64,000 bases of DNA from Aquibium oceanicum (GTDB lineage: Bacteria; Pseudomonadota; Alphaproteobacteria; Rhizobiales; Rhizobiaceae). How positions within the stretch are numbered: position 1 is the stretch's first letter; every line of letters begins with the position of its first letter. The stretch covers positions 4,997,501-5,061,500 of the forward strand of contig NZ_CP018171.1 of NCBI RefSeq assembly GCF_001889605.1. The letters run 5' to 3'. Made by a program: the position numbers and the translations under genes. Below the pieces are notes generated by a model. The model was given only the letters and a program-made list of their open reading frames with translations, was not told the DNA's origin and did not search any database. Positions 9,779-17,928 of this stretch are shown piece after piece.

Positions 9779-9796
9779 AACGAAAGCGCTTTCGTT
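9779..9796. promoter_or_regulatory. Perfect 18-bp palindrome between LysR gene and cupin gene
   Basis: AACGAAAGCGCTTTCGTT is its own reverse complement. The core GAAAGCGCTTTC with a central CG is the form typical of LacI/GalR-family operators. It lies 26 bases before the cupin ATG, downstream of any likely promoter, a position suited to repression. No LacI-family gene is in the window. Confidence 0.55.
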
Positions 9797-9822
9797 TCAG
9801 TCCCATCTGCAGGAGTGAAACG

Positions 9823-10266
9823 ATGACGGATCTGACGACAGACTCGGGAGCCGTGGAATGGCTCGGGGTCAGGTATAAGACTATCCTCAAACCCGAAGAG
9901 ACCGGCGGCTCGATGTCAATCGTTGACAGCTGGTCGCCTGCGGGAAGCGGACCGCCGCGCCACATCCACGAAGAAGAGGACGAAACTTTTGTGGTGATCA
10001 CTGGGAGATGCAGGGTCTGGATCGAAGGAGACGAATCCGAGATCGGACCAGGCGAGACCGTGTTCATCCAACGCGGCAGGAACCACACGTTCAAAGTCAC
10101 GGAGGACGGACCATCCAGACATCTCGTCATCCTGACGCCGGGGGGCTTCGAGGGCTTCTTTACTGACATGGCAGAAGGCCGATACCGGATTCCGGAGGAT
10201 ATGCCGGCAATCACGGAGGCGGCGAGACGACATAACCTGACCTTTACCGGACCGCCGCTGGATTGA
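9823..10266 (+). CDS. Cupin-domain protein
   Basis: This 147-residue single-domain cupin carries a good first motif, G(5x)HxH(4x)E(6x)G, with His47, His49, Glu54 and Gly61. A second motif follows around PGETVFIQRGRNH with His88. These residues would bind a divalent metal. The start is supported by GGAG about 8 bases upstream. The specific reaction cannot be told from sequence, since small cupins range from isomerases and dioxygenases to sensors. It is followed after 4 bases by a GST gene, so the two very probably form one transcript. The 18-bp palindrome upstream probably controls both. Confidence 0.8.
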   Translation: MTDLTTDSGAVEWLGVRYKTILKPEETGGSMSIVDSWSPAGSGPPRHIHEEEDETFVVITGRCRVWIEGDESEIGPGETVFIQRGRNHTFKVTEDGPSRHLVILTPGGFEGFFTDMAEGRYRIPEDMPAITEAARRHNLTFTGPPLD

Positions 10267-10270
10267 TCCC

Positions 10271-11071
10271 ATGAGCATCAAGCCTATCGTCTACCACATT
10301 CCCGTTTGCCCATTCTCTCAACGGCTTGAGATCTTGCTGGCCCTGCGTGGCCAGCAGGGCGCTGTTGAGTTTCGGGTTGTCGACATCACAAAACCGCGCT
10401 CCCCGGAACTGCTCGCGAAGACACGCGGCACGACCTCGCTTCCGATCCTGGAAACGACTGATGGAAGGATCATCAAGGAGAGCCTCGTCATACTGCGCTA
10501 TCTGGACGAAGCGCTCGAGGGGCGGATGCTGCGACGTGAAGATCCGATTCAACATGCAGTCGAATCGATGCTGATCGCTCGCGAGGGTTCCTTCACGACG
10601 GCAGGCTATCTGTTCGTCATGAATCAGAAACGTGAGCAACGCGATCAGTTTGAGGGCAGACTCCTCTCCATCTACCGAGAGATCAATGATTTCCTGATCA
10701 ATCATAGTTCCAAAGGTCCGTACTTGTTCGAGAGTTTCGGACTTTCGGAGGCCGTCTTCACGCCGATGTTAAAACGGTTCTGGTTTCTCGAATACTACGA
10801 AAACTTCGAACTGCCGGGTAGCGCCGAGTATGATCGAGTGCGGGATTGGATTGACGCGTGCGTCGAACATGATGCTACCAACCAAGTCACCAAGGAAGAA
10901 GTCGTCAAACTCTACTACGACTATGCCCTTGGTGCGGGTAACGGAGCGCTTGTCGAGGGGCGGAACGTTTCAAGCTTTACGTTCTCGCCGCATTGGCACG
11001 ACCGTCCATGGCCGCCTCGTGACAAGTACGCAGGATCTGCCACCGACACAGCACTTGGGCTAGATGTTTGA
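10271..11071 (+). CDS. Glutathione S-transferase family protein
   Basis: This 266-residue protein begins with a thioredoxin-fold GST domain. CPFSQRLEILLALRG at 13-27 carries a CxxS motif, as in beta- and omega-like GSTs, and TTSLPILETTDGRII...ES supplies the cis-Pro and glutathione gamma-glutamyl contact. A helical C-terminal domain follows from about residue 90. It is encoded 4 bases after the cupin gene. Its stop is only 2 bases from the stop of the convergent IS630 transposase fragment. The outer end of that IS must therefore lie inside the last codons of this gene or be lost, and the last 10-20 residues may not be ancestral. Confidence 0.8.
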   Translation: MSIKPIVYHIPVCPFSQRLEILLALRGQQGAVEFRVVDITKPRSPELLAKTRGTTSLPILETTDGRIIKESLVILRYLDEALEGRMLRREDPIQHAVESMLIAREGSFTTAGYLFVMNQKREQRDQFEGRLLSIYREINDFLINHSSKGPYLFESFGLSEAVFTPMLKRFWFLEYYENFELPGSAEYDRVRDWIDACVEHDATNQVTKEEVVKLYYDYALGAGNGALVEGRNVSSFTFSPHWHDRPWPPRDKYAGSATDTALGLDV

Positions 11072-11073
11072 TC

Positions 11074-11373
11074 TCAGGTTTTAACGGAAGCGTATCCGGC
11101 GTTGGCGAAGTAGTTTGCGCACTCTTGCGGCTCGATGGTGGAGACGAGATGGCCGACGTGGCGCCAGGTTTCCTCCCCGGTGCGCTTTTGGGCGTGACGC
11201 ATCCAGTGTTTGATCTTGGCTAAAGCCTGCTCGATCGGATTGAGGTCCGCGGAGTAGGGCGGCAGGTACCAGAGCCTTGCGCCGGCATCCCGGATCATCT
11301 GCCGCACCGCGGCCGACTTGAATGAGCCGAGATTGTCCATGACCACGATGTCGCCGGGTTCGAGTGCGGGCAC
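11074..11373 (-). pseudogene. IS630-family transposase, C-terminal remnant
   Basis: The frame encodes the C-terminal half of an IS630/Tc1-type DDE transposase: LEPGDIVVMDNLGSFKS (second Asp), LWYLPPYSADLNPIEQALAKIK (catalytic Glu) and a helical end. The N-terminal half is missing. In this frame a stop codon appears at the junction with the IS5-family element at 11376, so the IS630 gene was cut there. Confidence 0.8.
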
Positions 11374-11375
11374 GA

Positions 11376-12614
11376 GCTAAACACCCGCAACAACCGGATG
11401 ATTTGGGCGGTCGATACCGCGACTGCCGCTCTGAGCGCGTGTTTTTCGGCACCCTGATCGGATCGGGGCCATTCCAGCGTGCTTCTGGCCGTTTTCGGAC
11501 AGACTCATCCCGTGGCCGTGCAGCGCACGTGGAAGATCAGACGTTCCATGTTGTAGGCGATGTTGGCCAGCGTCATTTTCGCCTCCGCGCGTGCGATGCC
11601 AATGGTGCGGATGAAGAGGCCGAAACGGACCTTCTGATGCGCGAAGACTTGCTCGACGGCGGGGCGGATCGAAGATTTCCTCGCGTTCGCTCGGGCGGTC
11701 GCCTCAGGCATCGGCTTGCCCGCGGGCTTGCGCTGGTGGATGCGGCTCGTCAGCATCCTGTCCGTCAGCCACTTCTCGTTCTTCTGGCTGCGATAGGCGC
11801 TTGAGTTGCCGCCCGTCGGCTGTCGATGCCGACGCCACCGCCGCCTCGCGGATGAAACCGAAGCGCCGGTCGATGCTGATGTGGCTCTTGTAGCCGAAGA
11901 CCGGCGTCGCGATCATCGGCAGCGGCGTCCCGTCCGGGCGATACCGCACCTTACCGCCGACCTTCAGGGTCCAGCGGGCATCGACGTCCTTCTGGGCCGC
12001 CTTGGCCGGCTCGTCGGGCCAGATCTCCCGAGCGGACTTGCCCTCCTTGATCGCCTCCTTCTCGCCTTCGGTATTCCGTTGCTTCGGCGCCGGCACCAGT
12101 GAGGCGTCAACGATCTGGCCCGACATGGGGATGTAGCCCTTCTTGTGGAGCTGCCAGTCGAAGGCCTTCATCACCCGCTTCAGCGTCCCCGTCTCGGTCA
12201 GCCTGTTGCGAAAGTGCCGGATGGTGTTTTCGTCGGGCGTCGGCGCGCCGAGATCGAAGCCGAGGAACCGCATCCAGGAGAGCCGGTCACAGATCATGAA
12301 TTCCATGCGCGCGTCGCTGAGATTGTGCTGCGCCTGCAGGATCAGCGCCTTGAACATCGACACCGGGTCGAACGGCGGCCGACCGCCCTTTTAACCATCG
12401 CCGTAGCCGAGCCCCTCGACCAGCCAGCCGCGGAAATACTCGAAATCCACCGTCGCCTCGAGCGTTTCCAGCGGATCGCCCGTCTTCTTCAGACGCTCCA
12501 GATGCTCGGAGAGACCAAAGAGAGACCGCTGTTCAATTGCCCTGCCTCCAAATCACCACAGGGTAAGTGAATCACGAAATCTGAGACCGCGCGAGGTTGC
12601 GGCGGGTGCCCAGC
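11376..12614 (-). mobile_element. Decayed IS5-family element inserted in an IS630 remnant
   Basis: The sequences at 11376-11395 and 12595-12614 (read inverted) match at 15 of 20 positions: GCTAAACACCCGCAACAACC versus GCTGGGCACCCGCCGCAACC. I take these as the terminal inverted repeats. The element abuts the truncated IS630 gene at its left end and the promoter of the cupin gene at 12690 at its right end. CTAA, a target commonly used by IS5-type elements, is found at the left junction only. The right target copy and the rest of the IS630 gene are gone, so an adjacent deletion probably followed insertion. Confidence 0.55.
11505..12540 (-). pseudogene. IS5-family transposase, broken by stop, deletion and frameshift
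   Basis: Reading leftwards from about 12540 the translation runs RSLFGLSEHLERLKKTGDPL...EYFRGWL, then hits an in-frame TAA at 12391-12393 inside a GDG-x-KGGRPPFDPV motif. It continues as MFKALILQAQHNLSD...PTPDENTIRHFRNRL...IVDASLVPAP (first catalytic Asp). Near 11790-11800 the frame shifts and part of the second catalytic region is missing. The remainder reads SQKNEKWLTDRMLTSRIH...SSIRPAVEQVFAHQK...(catalytic Glu)...ANIAYNMERLIFH, ending at 11505. The gene is clearly dead. Confidence 0.75.
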
Positions 12615-12642
12615 TTGACCTAAGGGTAGATAGGTGTATCGT
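12615..12642 (+). promoter_or_regulatory. Probable sigma70-type promoter of the cupin-TetR unit
   Basis: TTGACC at 12615-12620 and TATCGT at 12637-12642 are separated by 16 bases. The predicted start near 12649 falls inside the TetR-type operator at 12646. The -35 box begins one base after the IS5 terminal repeat, so the insertion nearly reached this promoter. Confidence 0.5.
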
Positions 12643-12645
12643 ACG

Positions 12646-12665
12646 ATTAGACCGATCGGTCTAAT
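12646..12665. promoter_or_regulatory. Perfect 20-bp TetR/NemR-type operator
   Basis: ATTAGACCGATCGGTCTAAT is a perfect palindrome overlapping the predicted transcription start. The TAGACC...GGTCTA arms match what I know of NemR-type TetR operators. The gene at 13107 encodes a NemR-like TetR protein, so autoregulation together with the cupin gene is the natural reading. Confidence 0.75.
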
Positions 12666-12689
12666 GTCAATTGGGAATGGAGAAACGAT

Positions 12690-13082
12690 ATGCGTGTTGC
12701 CAAGGACCAAGTTGATATCCAGATGCAAATCCCCGGTGCCACTATCCGCCAACAGAAGAATTTCGGCGACGCCACAGGATATGGCGAGATCAGCGGCGAG
12801 TATTTCACGTTGGCGAAAGGTGTGGACACGACACCGCTCATTCAGGGCCTGCACGGTAATGTTTGTCACTGTCCCCATTGGGGATTCGTGGTGAAGGGTA
12901 AACTCACGACGACCGACATAGCGGGGAACCGAGAGACCGCCAGCACCAATGATCTATTCTATTGGCCGCCCGGCCATAATGTGCAGGTTGAAGAGGATGC
13001 AGAAATCGTCATGTTCAGTCCGCAACATCAACATAGTTTGGTAATCGAGCACATGAACTGGATGGCAAAAGGCTGCTGCTAG
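12690..13082 (+). CDS. Small cupin-like protein in a TetR-controlled unit
   Basis: This 130-residue protein has a cupin-like central part (HGNVCHCPHWGFVVKGKLTTTD...DLFYWPPGHNVQVEEDAEIVMFSP). HxCxxxHxG and a later PPGH could form a metal site. It has no signal peptide. GGAGA precedes the ATG. It lies directly downstream of the 20-bp TetR operator and 24 bases before the tetR gene, so the two should be co-transcribed and repressed by the TetR product. The substrate is unknown; NemR-type partners often deal with reactive electrophiles, but that is only analogy. Confidence 0.7.
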   Translation: MRVAKDQVDIQMQIPGATIRQQKNFGDATGYGEISGEYFTLAKGVDTTPLIQGLHGNVCHCPHWGFVVKGKLTTTDIAGNRETASTNDLFYWPPGHNVQVEEDAEIVMFSPQHQHSLVIEHMNWMAKGCC

Positions 13083-13106
13083 TTCTCTGCATATAATGGA
13101 GAATGA

Positions 13107-13724
13107 ATGGAGACGATACCGTCGAGCAGCAACGAACGCGTACTAGAGATGCATACAACTAAGCGTCGTTTGATAGATGCTGGCCTAGTGATGCTTCTGA
13201 AGCACGGCTACAACGATCTTGGAATACAGGCGCTGCTCGCGGTTACCTGCCTCCCCAAGGGTTCATTCTATCATCATTTCAAGGACAAGGAGGACTTTGC
13301 GTTACAGGTTCTCGACAGCTACATGGCGCAGGTTCATGCCGGACTTGATGAGTGCCTTTCAGACCTAACCCGCCGGCCTCTAGAGCGCATTCGAGCCTTC
13401 TTTGAATCAACGCGACAATCGTACGGCGATGAGGGGTATATGGGGTGCCTTATCGGGGGACTTGGCCAAGAACTATCCGGCATTAGCGATCTTTTTCGCC
13501 ACAAGATCGAGGGGTGCTTTTCAGCGATCGCGACACGAATGGCTGATTGCTTGGAGGAAGCCCGGCAGGAAGGAGATATCCCTTCCGATTGCGATGTCCG
13601 CGAAATGGCTGACCTGCTCGTCAACTGTTGGGAGGGTGCAGCTCTGCGCAGCCGGCTCCGGCGGAGTCCAGATTCTCTGAACTCGATGCTCGACTTCTAT
13701 ATCCGCGCCGTAGCTGTTGGTTGA
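13107..13724 (+). CDS. TetR-family regulator, NemR/AcuR-like
   Basis: This 205-residue regulator has an N-terminal TetR helix-turn-helix (RLIDAGLVMLLKHGYNDLGIQAL...LPKGSFYHHFKDKEDFALQVL). Its C-terminal domain contains the YMGCLIGGLGQELSG block that marks the NemR/AcuR group. In NemR a Cys at this point senses electrophiles, and the Cys is kept here. The start could be 13107 or the ATG at 13149. It follows the cupin gene with a 24-base gap and presumably binds the palindrome at 12646. A second inverted repeat lies just downstream at 13752. Confidence 0.88.
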   Translation: METIPSSSNERVLEMHTTKRRLIDAGLVMLLKHGYNDLGIQALLAVTCLPKGSFYHHFKDKEDFALQVLDSYMAQVHAGLDECLSDLTRRPLERIRAFFESTRQSYGDEGYMGCLIGGLGQELSGISDLFRHKIEGCFSAIATRMADCLEEARQEGDIPSDCDVREMADLLVNCWEGAALRSRLRRSPDSLNSMLDFYIRAVAVG

Positions 13725-13751
13725 CTGCCATTCACGCAGGGCATTTGTCCA

Positions 13752-13780
13752 ATGAAACAGAATTAGAGATTCTGTTTCAT
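13752..13780. promoter_or_regulatory. Inverted repeat ATGAAACAGAAT / ATTCTGTTTCAT
   Basis: Two perfect 12-base arms are separated by TAGAG, 27 bases after the tetR stop. There is no T run, so it looks more like an operator or RNA hairpin than a terminator. A related site with GAAACAG and CTGTTTC arms lies at 15986, upstream of the interrupted dedA gene. Confidence 0.5.
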
Positions 13781-14386
13781 ACACTCGAATCCCGCAGTCG
13801 GCGATCCATCCATGTCCATTATCCTAGAGAGAAAGCCTGATGTGGGCGGGATGCACCACACTCAGGCATCCTTAGATACCTTCCTGCGGAATGTAATCAC
13901 CCGATAGACATACCAGAGCACAATCCCGGCAATGATCACGTTCGACACCGGACCTACCCAGTCGGCAACCGCCGTGTATTGTGATTCAAGGAGATAACCT
14001 GCCGTCGCCAAGAATCCGGTCCATACGCTTGTCCCGATTGCTGAGTAGGTTAGGAACGGTCCTAGCCGCATGCCAGATACGCCAGCGGGAACCGAAATAA
14101 AGGTTCGCACTGCGGGGACGAGTCGGCCCAAAAGCACGGCTTTGCCGCCGTGCTTTTGAAACCAAGCTGACGAGCGATCAATTTCATCAGGTGTAATCGT
14201 AAGCCATCGGCCATGCTTTCGCGACCACTGCTTGAGACGATCCGCTCCTACCCAGACGCCGATATAGTACCAAAGCAAAGCTCCTAGAAGGGACCCAATG
14301 GCTCCGGCGATCAGAGCCAGTGACCTGCCACTGAGTTTTTCCTCCACCTGGAGTTAGAGTCCGGCTCTCGATCGAAGGACGGACAG

Positions 14387-14653
14387 ATGAAGCGAAAGCG
14401 ATTTACGGAAGAGCAGATCATCGGGGTTCTACGCGAGCACGAGGCGGGTGCGAAGGCAGGTGACCTGGCCCGCAAGCACGGGGTCTCTGAGGCGACGCTG
14501 TATAACTGGAAGGCGAAGTATGGCGGCATGGACGTGTCCGACGCCAAGCGCCTGAGGGCTTTGGAAGACGAGAACGGGAGGCTGAAGAACCTGCTCGCCG
14601 AGCAGATGCTGGAAGCCTCGGCCCTTCGCGAGCTCCTGTCAAAAAAATGGTAG
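14387..14653 (+). CDS. IS3-family OrfA (helix-turn-helix subunit)
   Basis: This 88-residue protein begins [20 protein letters not shown] and has an HTH_8-type DNA-binding region ([22 protein letters not shown]), then a leucine-zipper-like helix ([22 protein letters not shown]). It binds the IS ends. Its last codons pass through a run of seven A residues at 14641-14647. This is a slippery sequence that can give the OrfAB fusion transposase by -1 frameshifting into orfB, which overlaps it by 7 bases. Confidence 0.92.
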   Translation: MKRKRFTEEQIIGVLREHEAGAKAGDLARKHGVSEATLYNWKAKYGGMDVSDAKRLRALEDENGRLKNLLAEQMLEASALRELLSKKW

Positions 14654-15576
14654 GGCCCGCCGCCAAGCGCGAAGCCGTCGCGCATCTGCAGGCCGTCATG
14701 GGTCTGTCGGAGCGTCGGGCCTGTTCCATCGTCGGTGCCGATCGCACGATGATCCGCTACCAGTCGTGCCGGGCGCCGGAGACCGAACTGCGCGGCCGGC
14801 TGCGCGATCTCGCCAACGAGCGCCGGCGTTTCGGCTATCGGCGCCTGTTCATCCTGCTGCGGCGCGAGGGCGAGCCATCAGGGATCAACCGCATCTATCG
14901 GCTCTACCGCGAGGAGGGGCTGACAGTGCGCAAGCGCCGGGCGCGGCGACGCGCGGTGGGCACGCGGGCGCCGATCCTGGTCGAGGCGAGGCCGAACGCG
15001 CGTTGGTCGCTGGACTTCGTGCACGACCAGTTTGCCTGCGGGCGGCGGTTCCGCGTGCTCAACATCGTCGACGACGTGACCCGCGAATGCCTGGGCGCCA
15101 TCCCCGACACGTCGATCTCCGGTCGTCGGGTGGCCCGTGAGCTGACCGATCTGATCAGCCGTCGCGGCAAGCCGGACATGATCGTTTCCGACCACGGCAC
15201 GGAGTTCACCTCGAACGCGATCCTCGCCTGGTCGAAGGATCATCGCGTCGAATGGCACTACATCGCGCCGGGCAAGCCCATGCAAAACGGTTACGTCGAA
15301 TCCTTCAACGGCCGGATGCGCGACGAACTCCTGAACGAGAGCCTGTTCTTCGGCCTCGACCACGCCCGCAACGCCATCGCCGAGTGGCGGCAGGACTTCA
15401 ACTCTGCGAGACCTCATTCCTCGCTCGGATACCAGACCCCGGCGGCCTTCGCCGGAACTCTCGCCGCAACCGCCTCCGACGCTTCGCTCGATAAGGGCTT
15501 CGCGTCTCCACCGGTTGCTCGAACCGCGCCCTACGGCGTAACAGAAACGGCCAAGGCTCTAACCGCCGCTGGATGA
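14647..15576 (+). CDS. IS3-family OrfB (DDE transposase)
   Basis: This 309-residue integrase-like subunit has an HTH_21 region near the start ([18 protein letters not shown]...[12 protein letters not shown]), then an rve core. The core carries WSLDFVHD (first Asp), [11 protein letters not shown] (second Asp) and [18 protein letters not shown] (Glu), ending with [14 protein letters not shown]. The catalytic triad is complete, so the element should be able to move. The frame starts with an ATG overlapping the end of orfA, and expression as an OrfAB fusion is expected. Confidence 0.93.
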   Translation: MVGPAAKREAVAHLQAVMGLSERRACSIVGADRTMIRYQSCRAPETELRGRLRDLANERRRFGYRRLFILLRREGEPSGINRIYRLYREEGLTVRKRRARRRAVGTRAPILVEARPNARWSLDFVHDQFACGRRFRVLNIVDDVTRECLGAIPDTSISGRRVARELTDLISRRGKPDMIVSDHGTEFTSNAILAWSKDHRVEWHYIAPGKPMQNGYVESFNGRMRDELLNESLFFGLDHARNAIAEWRQDFNSARPHSSLGYQTPAAFAGTLAATASDASLDKGFASPPVARTAPYGVTETAKALTAAG

Positions 15577-15751
15577 AAGTTCAGTGGCAGGTCACCAGGA
15601 AGAAGCTCATTTCTCCCCTCGCCGCCGTAAACCCGGCAAGAGGCATTACCAGCTCGGAAGGGATAGGAGGAAAGACGTTCTCCGCGAACATCATAAGGGC
15701 GAGCGCTGGCAAGCCACCGACTTTGATCAATGATGTCACCCAACCAAACAT

Positions 15752-16152
15752 GGCCTATCCCCTATACTCAGAACTGAACCGATGGTGACAGCGTAAGGTT
15801 CCGACCGTGTCAGAAGACCATCCCAGCTCAGCTGATGGGACGATCAGCCAGAACAGCAGAGCCCATAGACAATCACGCCCGGTTCTGCGCTATCCGGTAT
15901 AGGCGACAATCTTGGGCATCCTCGGTCGCATCTGGTCGGCTACAACTCGCCAATGGCTGCTGGCCGTCTAATAACCTGTGAATATGAAACAGCAATTCTG
16001 TTTCGGACCACTCACGGGAGCTCCCTCGCACATAAGGCCGATTCCATGGTACGCAGAGCCCAAGTTATGCGATCCAAGCGGACCATTGCGACGTAGATTC
16101 AGGGATCATAAAACATGAGGTGATGTGAGGTCTGCAGCTGCGGGGGATCAAG
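15752..16152. other. Intergenic region between dedA and the HWE kinase
   Basis: About 400 bases separate the divergent dedA and HWE kinase starts. The region holds the GAAACAG inverted repeat at 15986-16004. No coding frame of substance is visible. Promoters for both genes should lie here, but I could not assign boxes with confidence. Confidence 0.5.
15986..16004. promoter_or_regulatory. Inverted repeat GAAACAG-N5-CTGTTTC
   Basis: The arms GAAACAG and CTGTTTC are perfect with CAATT between them. The site sits 235 bases upstream of the dedA ATG and about 150 bases upstream of the HWE kinase start. It shares its arms with the longer repeat at 13752-13780, so the two bracket the dedA locus. Confidence 0.45.
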
Positions 16153-17835
16153 GTGCTAGCCAAAGGCATTCAGCTTCTTCGTAGGGGAGGTTCAGCCAGC
16201 TTGCGGTCATATATGATCGGGCTTGCTCTTCTCACCACCGCGCCATTGGCGATCTTTTCGGCCCTGCTGGTCAATGAATTGCGGGAGGGGGAGTACCAGG
16301 CGCTCCAGCGGAGGACCATTCGTGAAGCGGAGGCGATCTCTCGTCTGGTGGAGCGCCAACTGCACGACATGTCGATCACGCTCAGGCTGCTTGAAGTCGC
16401 GCCCGAATTGCCACTTCAGAACTTCGAAGAATTCCATGATCGCGCTCAGCTCGCGCTGCGTGGAAGCAGCTGGAACCTGCTTCTCTTAAACGCTGAAGGG
16501 GATCAACTCCTCAACACCCGAGTGGACTACGGCACCCCATTGGGCAAGACCGCCAACTTGGAGGCATATCGACAAGCGCAGAGTTCCGGACAGATGGTCG
16601 TTTCCGACCTGTTTTACGGACGCGTCAGTGAGACATGGGTCTATAACATTACCAAAGTTGTCGATGCAGCAGGGGTGTCGCAGGGCTCGCTAGGGCTGAT
16701 TCTGACGCAGAATGCCAGCGATCTCATCGAAGCTATCGGGGAGCGTACTTTTCCCTCCGGATGGCACTACGCTGTCGTTGACGGCTCCTCAAAGGTGGTG
16801 GCTTCAAGCAACGGTATCAAAGCTGGCGATCCCATCCCCGCTGAATTGCAGGCGCAGGCAAGGTCTCTCGCTATCCTGCGCAATGCCCGTAACGAGAATA
16901 CATTCGGCTACGCCAAAATCGCAGGAGCTCCGTGGGAAACAATCGTTTGGGGGCCAACGGCTTCCGCTGCAGCGCCTATTCAGAAGGCGTGGCTGGACCT
17001 GATCCTTCTCGGCCTACTGTTTTTCGTACTTTCGGTGATCTCCGGCGCGGCATTTGGATACACCCTTCGACGGTCAATCCGAGAGATTGCTCGTCGGGCC
17101 AATCAAGTCGGTCATGGCGAAATAATAGCCCCGCTGCAGACCGGCATCCGGGAAATCAATCAGGTTTCGGTCGCTTTGTCGGAAGCGTCGTTTGACCGAA
17201 GCCAGGCGCACGATCAGCTGCAGACGGTACTGCGGGAAATGTCCCACCGGATCAAAAACATCATTCAGATTACGCAGGTTTTGATCCGGCAGAGCGCCCG
17301 CCACTTCGAATCCAAGGAGGAATTCCTTGACGTCGTGCTCGGACGTCTAAACGCCTTGGGCCAATCTGTGGAATTGCTCAGTTCTCAAACGAGAGCAACG
17401 CCGATGTTTGGCGAGCTGATCGACCTCCAATTGCAAAGCTTCATCGATAACCCTGAGCGCGTGCGGAAAAGCGGTGAGGATTTTCAAATGGCAGGCGATG
17501 CCGTCCGCGATCTCGGGATGATCTTGCATGAGCTGGCGACCAACGCGACCAAGTACGGTGCGTGGTCAGACCCCGGTGGTCGAGTCGAGATTAGCTGGGA
17601 CGTACGCCAGAAAGAGGACGGGGAAGTGCTCCAGCTCACATGGGTGGAGGTGGACGGTCCGCCTGCGCGCGAGGCAATGACGAATGGCTTCGGCTCAAGG
17701 CTGATCGAAACGACGGTATCGCAGCTTCGCGGCTCCTCAAGCAGGGAGTTTCTGGGGGCCGGTGTAGTGTGGACGTTTGAATTTCCGAATCAGGCAGTAG
17801 CCGATACCATAGAGGGGGCGTCTACGGCAGCGTAG
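16153..17835 (+). CDS. HWE-family membrane sensor histidine kinase with periplasmic sensor
   Basis: This 560-residue kinase has a transmembrane segment at about 20-42, a periplasmic dCache-like sensor of about 235 residues (including WNLLLLNAEGDQLLNTR and GWHYAVVDGSSKVVASS), and a second transmembrane segment at about 280-304. A HAMP-like linker follows, then an HWE/HisKA_2 core with His365 in EMSHRIKNIIQ. The N-box is LHELATNATKYG, with LTWVEVDGPP and NGFGSRLIE after it. A GTG start is chosen because GGGGGATCAAG precedes it; ATG 16213 would cut into the first membrane segment. It has no adjacent response regulator. Confidence 0.9.
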   Translation: MLAKGIQLLRRGGSASLRSYMIGLALLTTAPLAIFSALLVNELREGEYQALQRRTIREAEAISRLVERQLHDMSITLRLLEVAPELPLQNFEEFHDRAQLALRGSSWNLLLLNAEGDQLLNTRVDYGTPLGKTANLEAYRQAQSSGQMVVSDLFYGRVSETWVYNITKVVDAAGVSQGSLGLILTQNASDLIEAIGERTFPSGWHYAVVDGSSKVVASSNGIKAGDPIPAELQAQARSLAILRNARNENTFGYAKIAGAPWETIVWGPTASAAAPIQKAWLDLILLGLLFFVLSVISGAAFGYTLRRSIREIARRANQVGHGEIIAPLQTGIREINQVSVALSEASFDRSQAHDQLQTVLREMSHRIKNIIQITQVLIRQSARHFESKEEFLDVVLGRLNALGQSVELLSSQTRATPMFGELIDLQLQSFIDNPERVRKSGEDFQMAGDAVRDLGMILHELATNATKYGAWSDPGGRVEISWDVRQKEDGEVLQLTWVEVDGPPAREAMTNGFGSRLIETTVSQLRGSSSREFLGAGVVWTFEFPNQAVADTIEGASTAA

Positions 17836-17928
17836 TGCCACCGACCGAGGGAAACCCCTGGCGGGAAACGAAATTCGCAATAATATTTTTGATTGAGTGC
17901 GGACCGCACAAACACGCTTTTGAAGAAC

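Larger units (their letters stand above)
14321..15594 (+). mobile_element. Intact IS3-family (IS407 group) insertion sequence, 1274 bp
   Basis: The ends are inverted repeats starting TGACCTGCCACTGA: 14321 onwards on the plus strand, and 15594 backwards on the minus strand. CCAG at 14317-14320 and 15595-15598 is a 4-bp target duplication, the size typical of the IS407 group. The element contains overlapping orfA and orfB with all catalytic residues. Clean ends and an undamaged transposase suggest recent insertion. Confidence 0.92.
13862..15751 (-). pseudogene. DedA-family membrane protein gene interrupted by an IS3-family element
   Basis: The two parts are 15751-15595 (N-terminal) and 14320-13862 (C-terminal). 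The first codes for MFGWVTSLIKVGG...FAENVFPPIPSELVMPLAG...GEMSFFL, the re-entrant helix region of DedA/SNARE-associated proteins. The second codes for ALIAGAIGSLLGALLWYYIG...GRLVPAVRTFISVPAG...SVWTGFLATAGY and the final helix. Removing the IS and one copy of CCAG joins them in frame as SFFLALIAGAIG, giving a normal 203-residue protein. DedA proteins are undecaprenyl-phosphate or lipid transporters of the inner membrane. GGGGAT precedes the ATG. As it stands the gene is inactivated. Confidence 0.9.
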
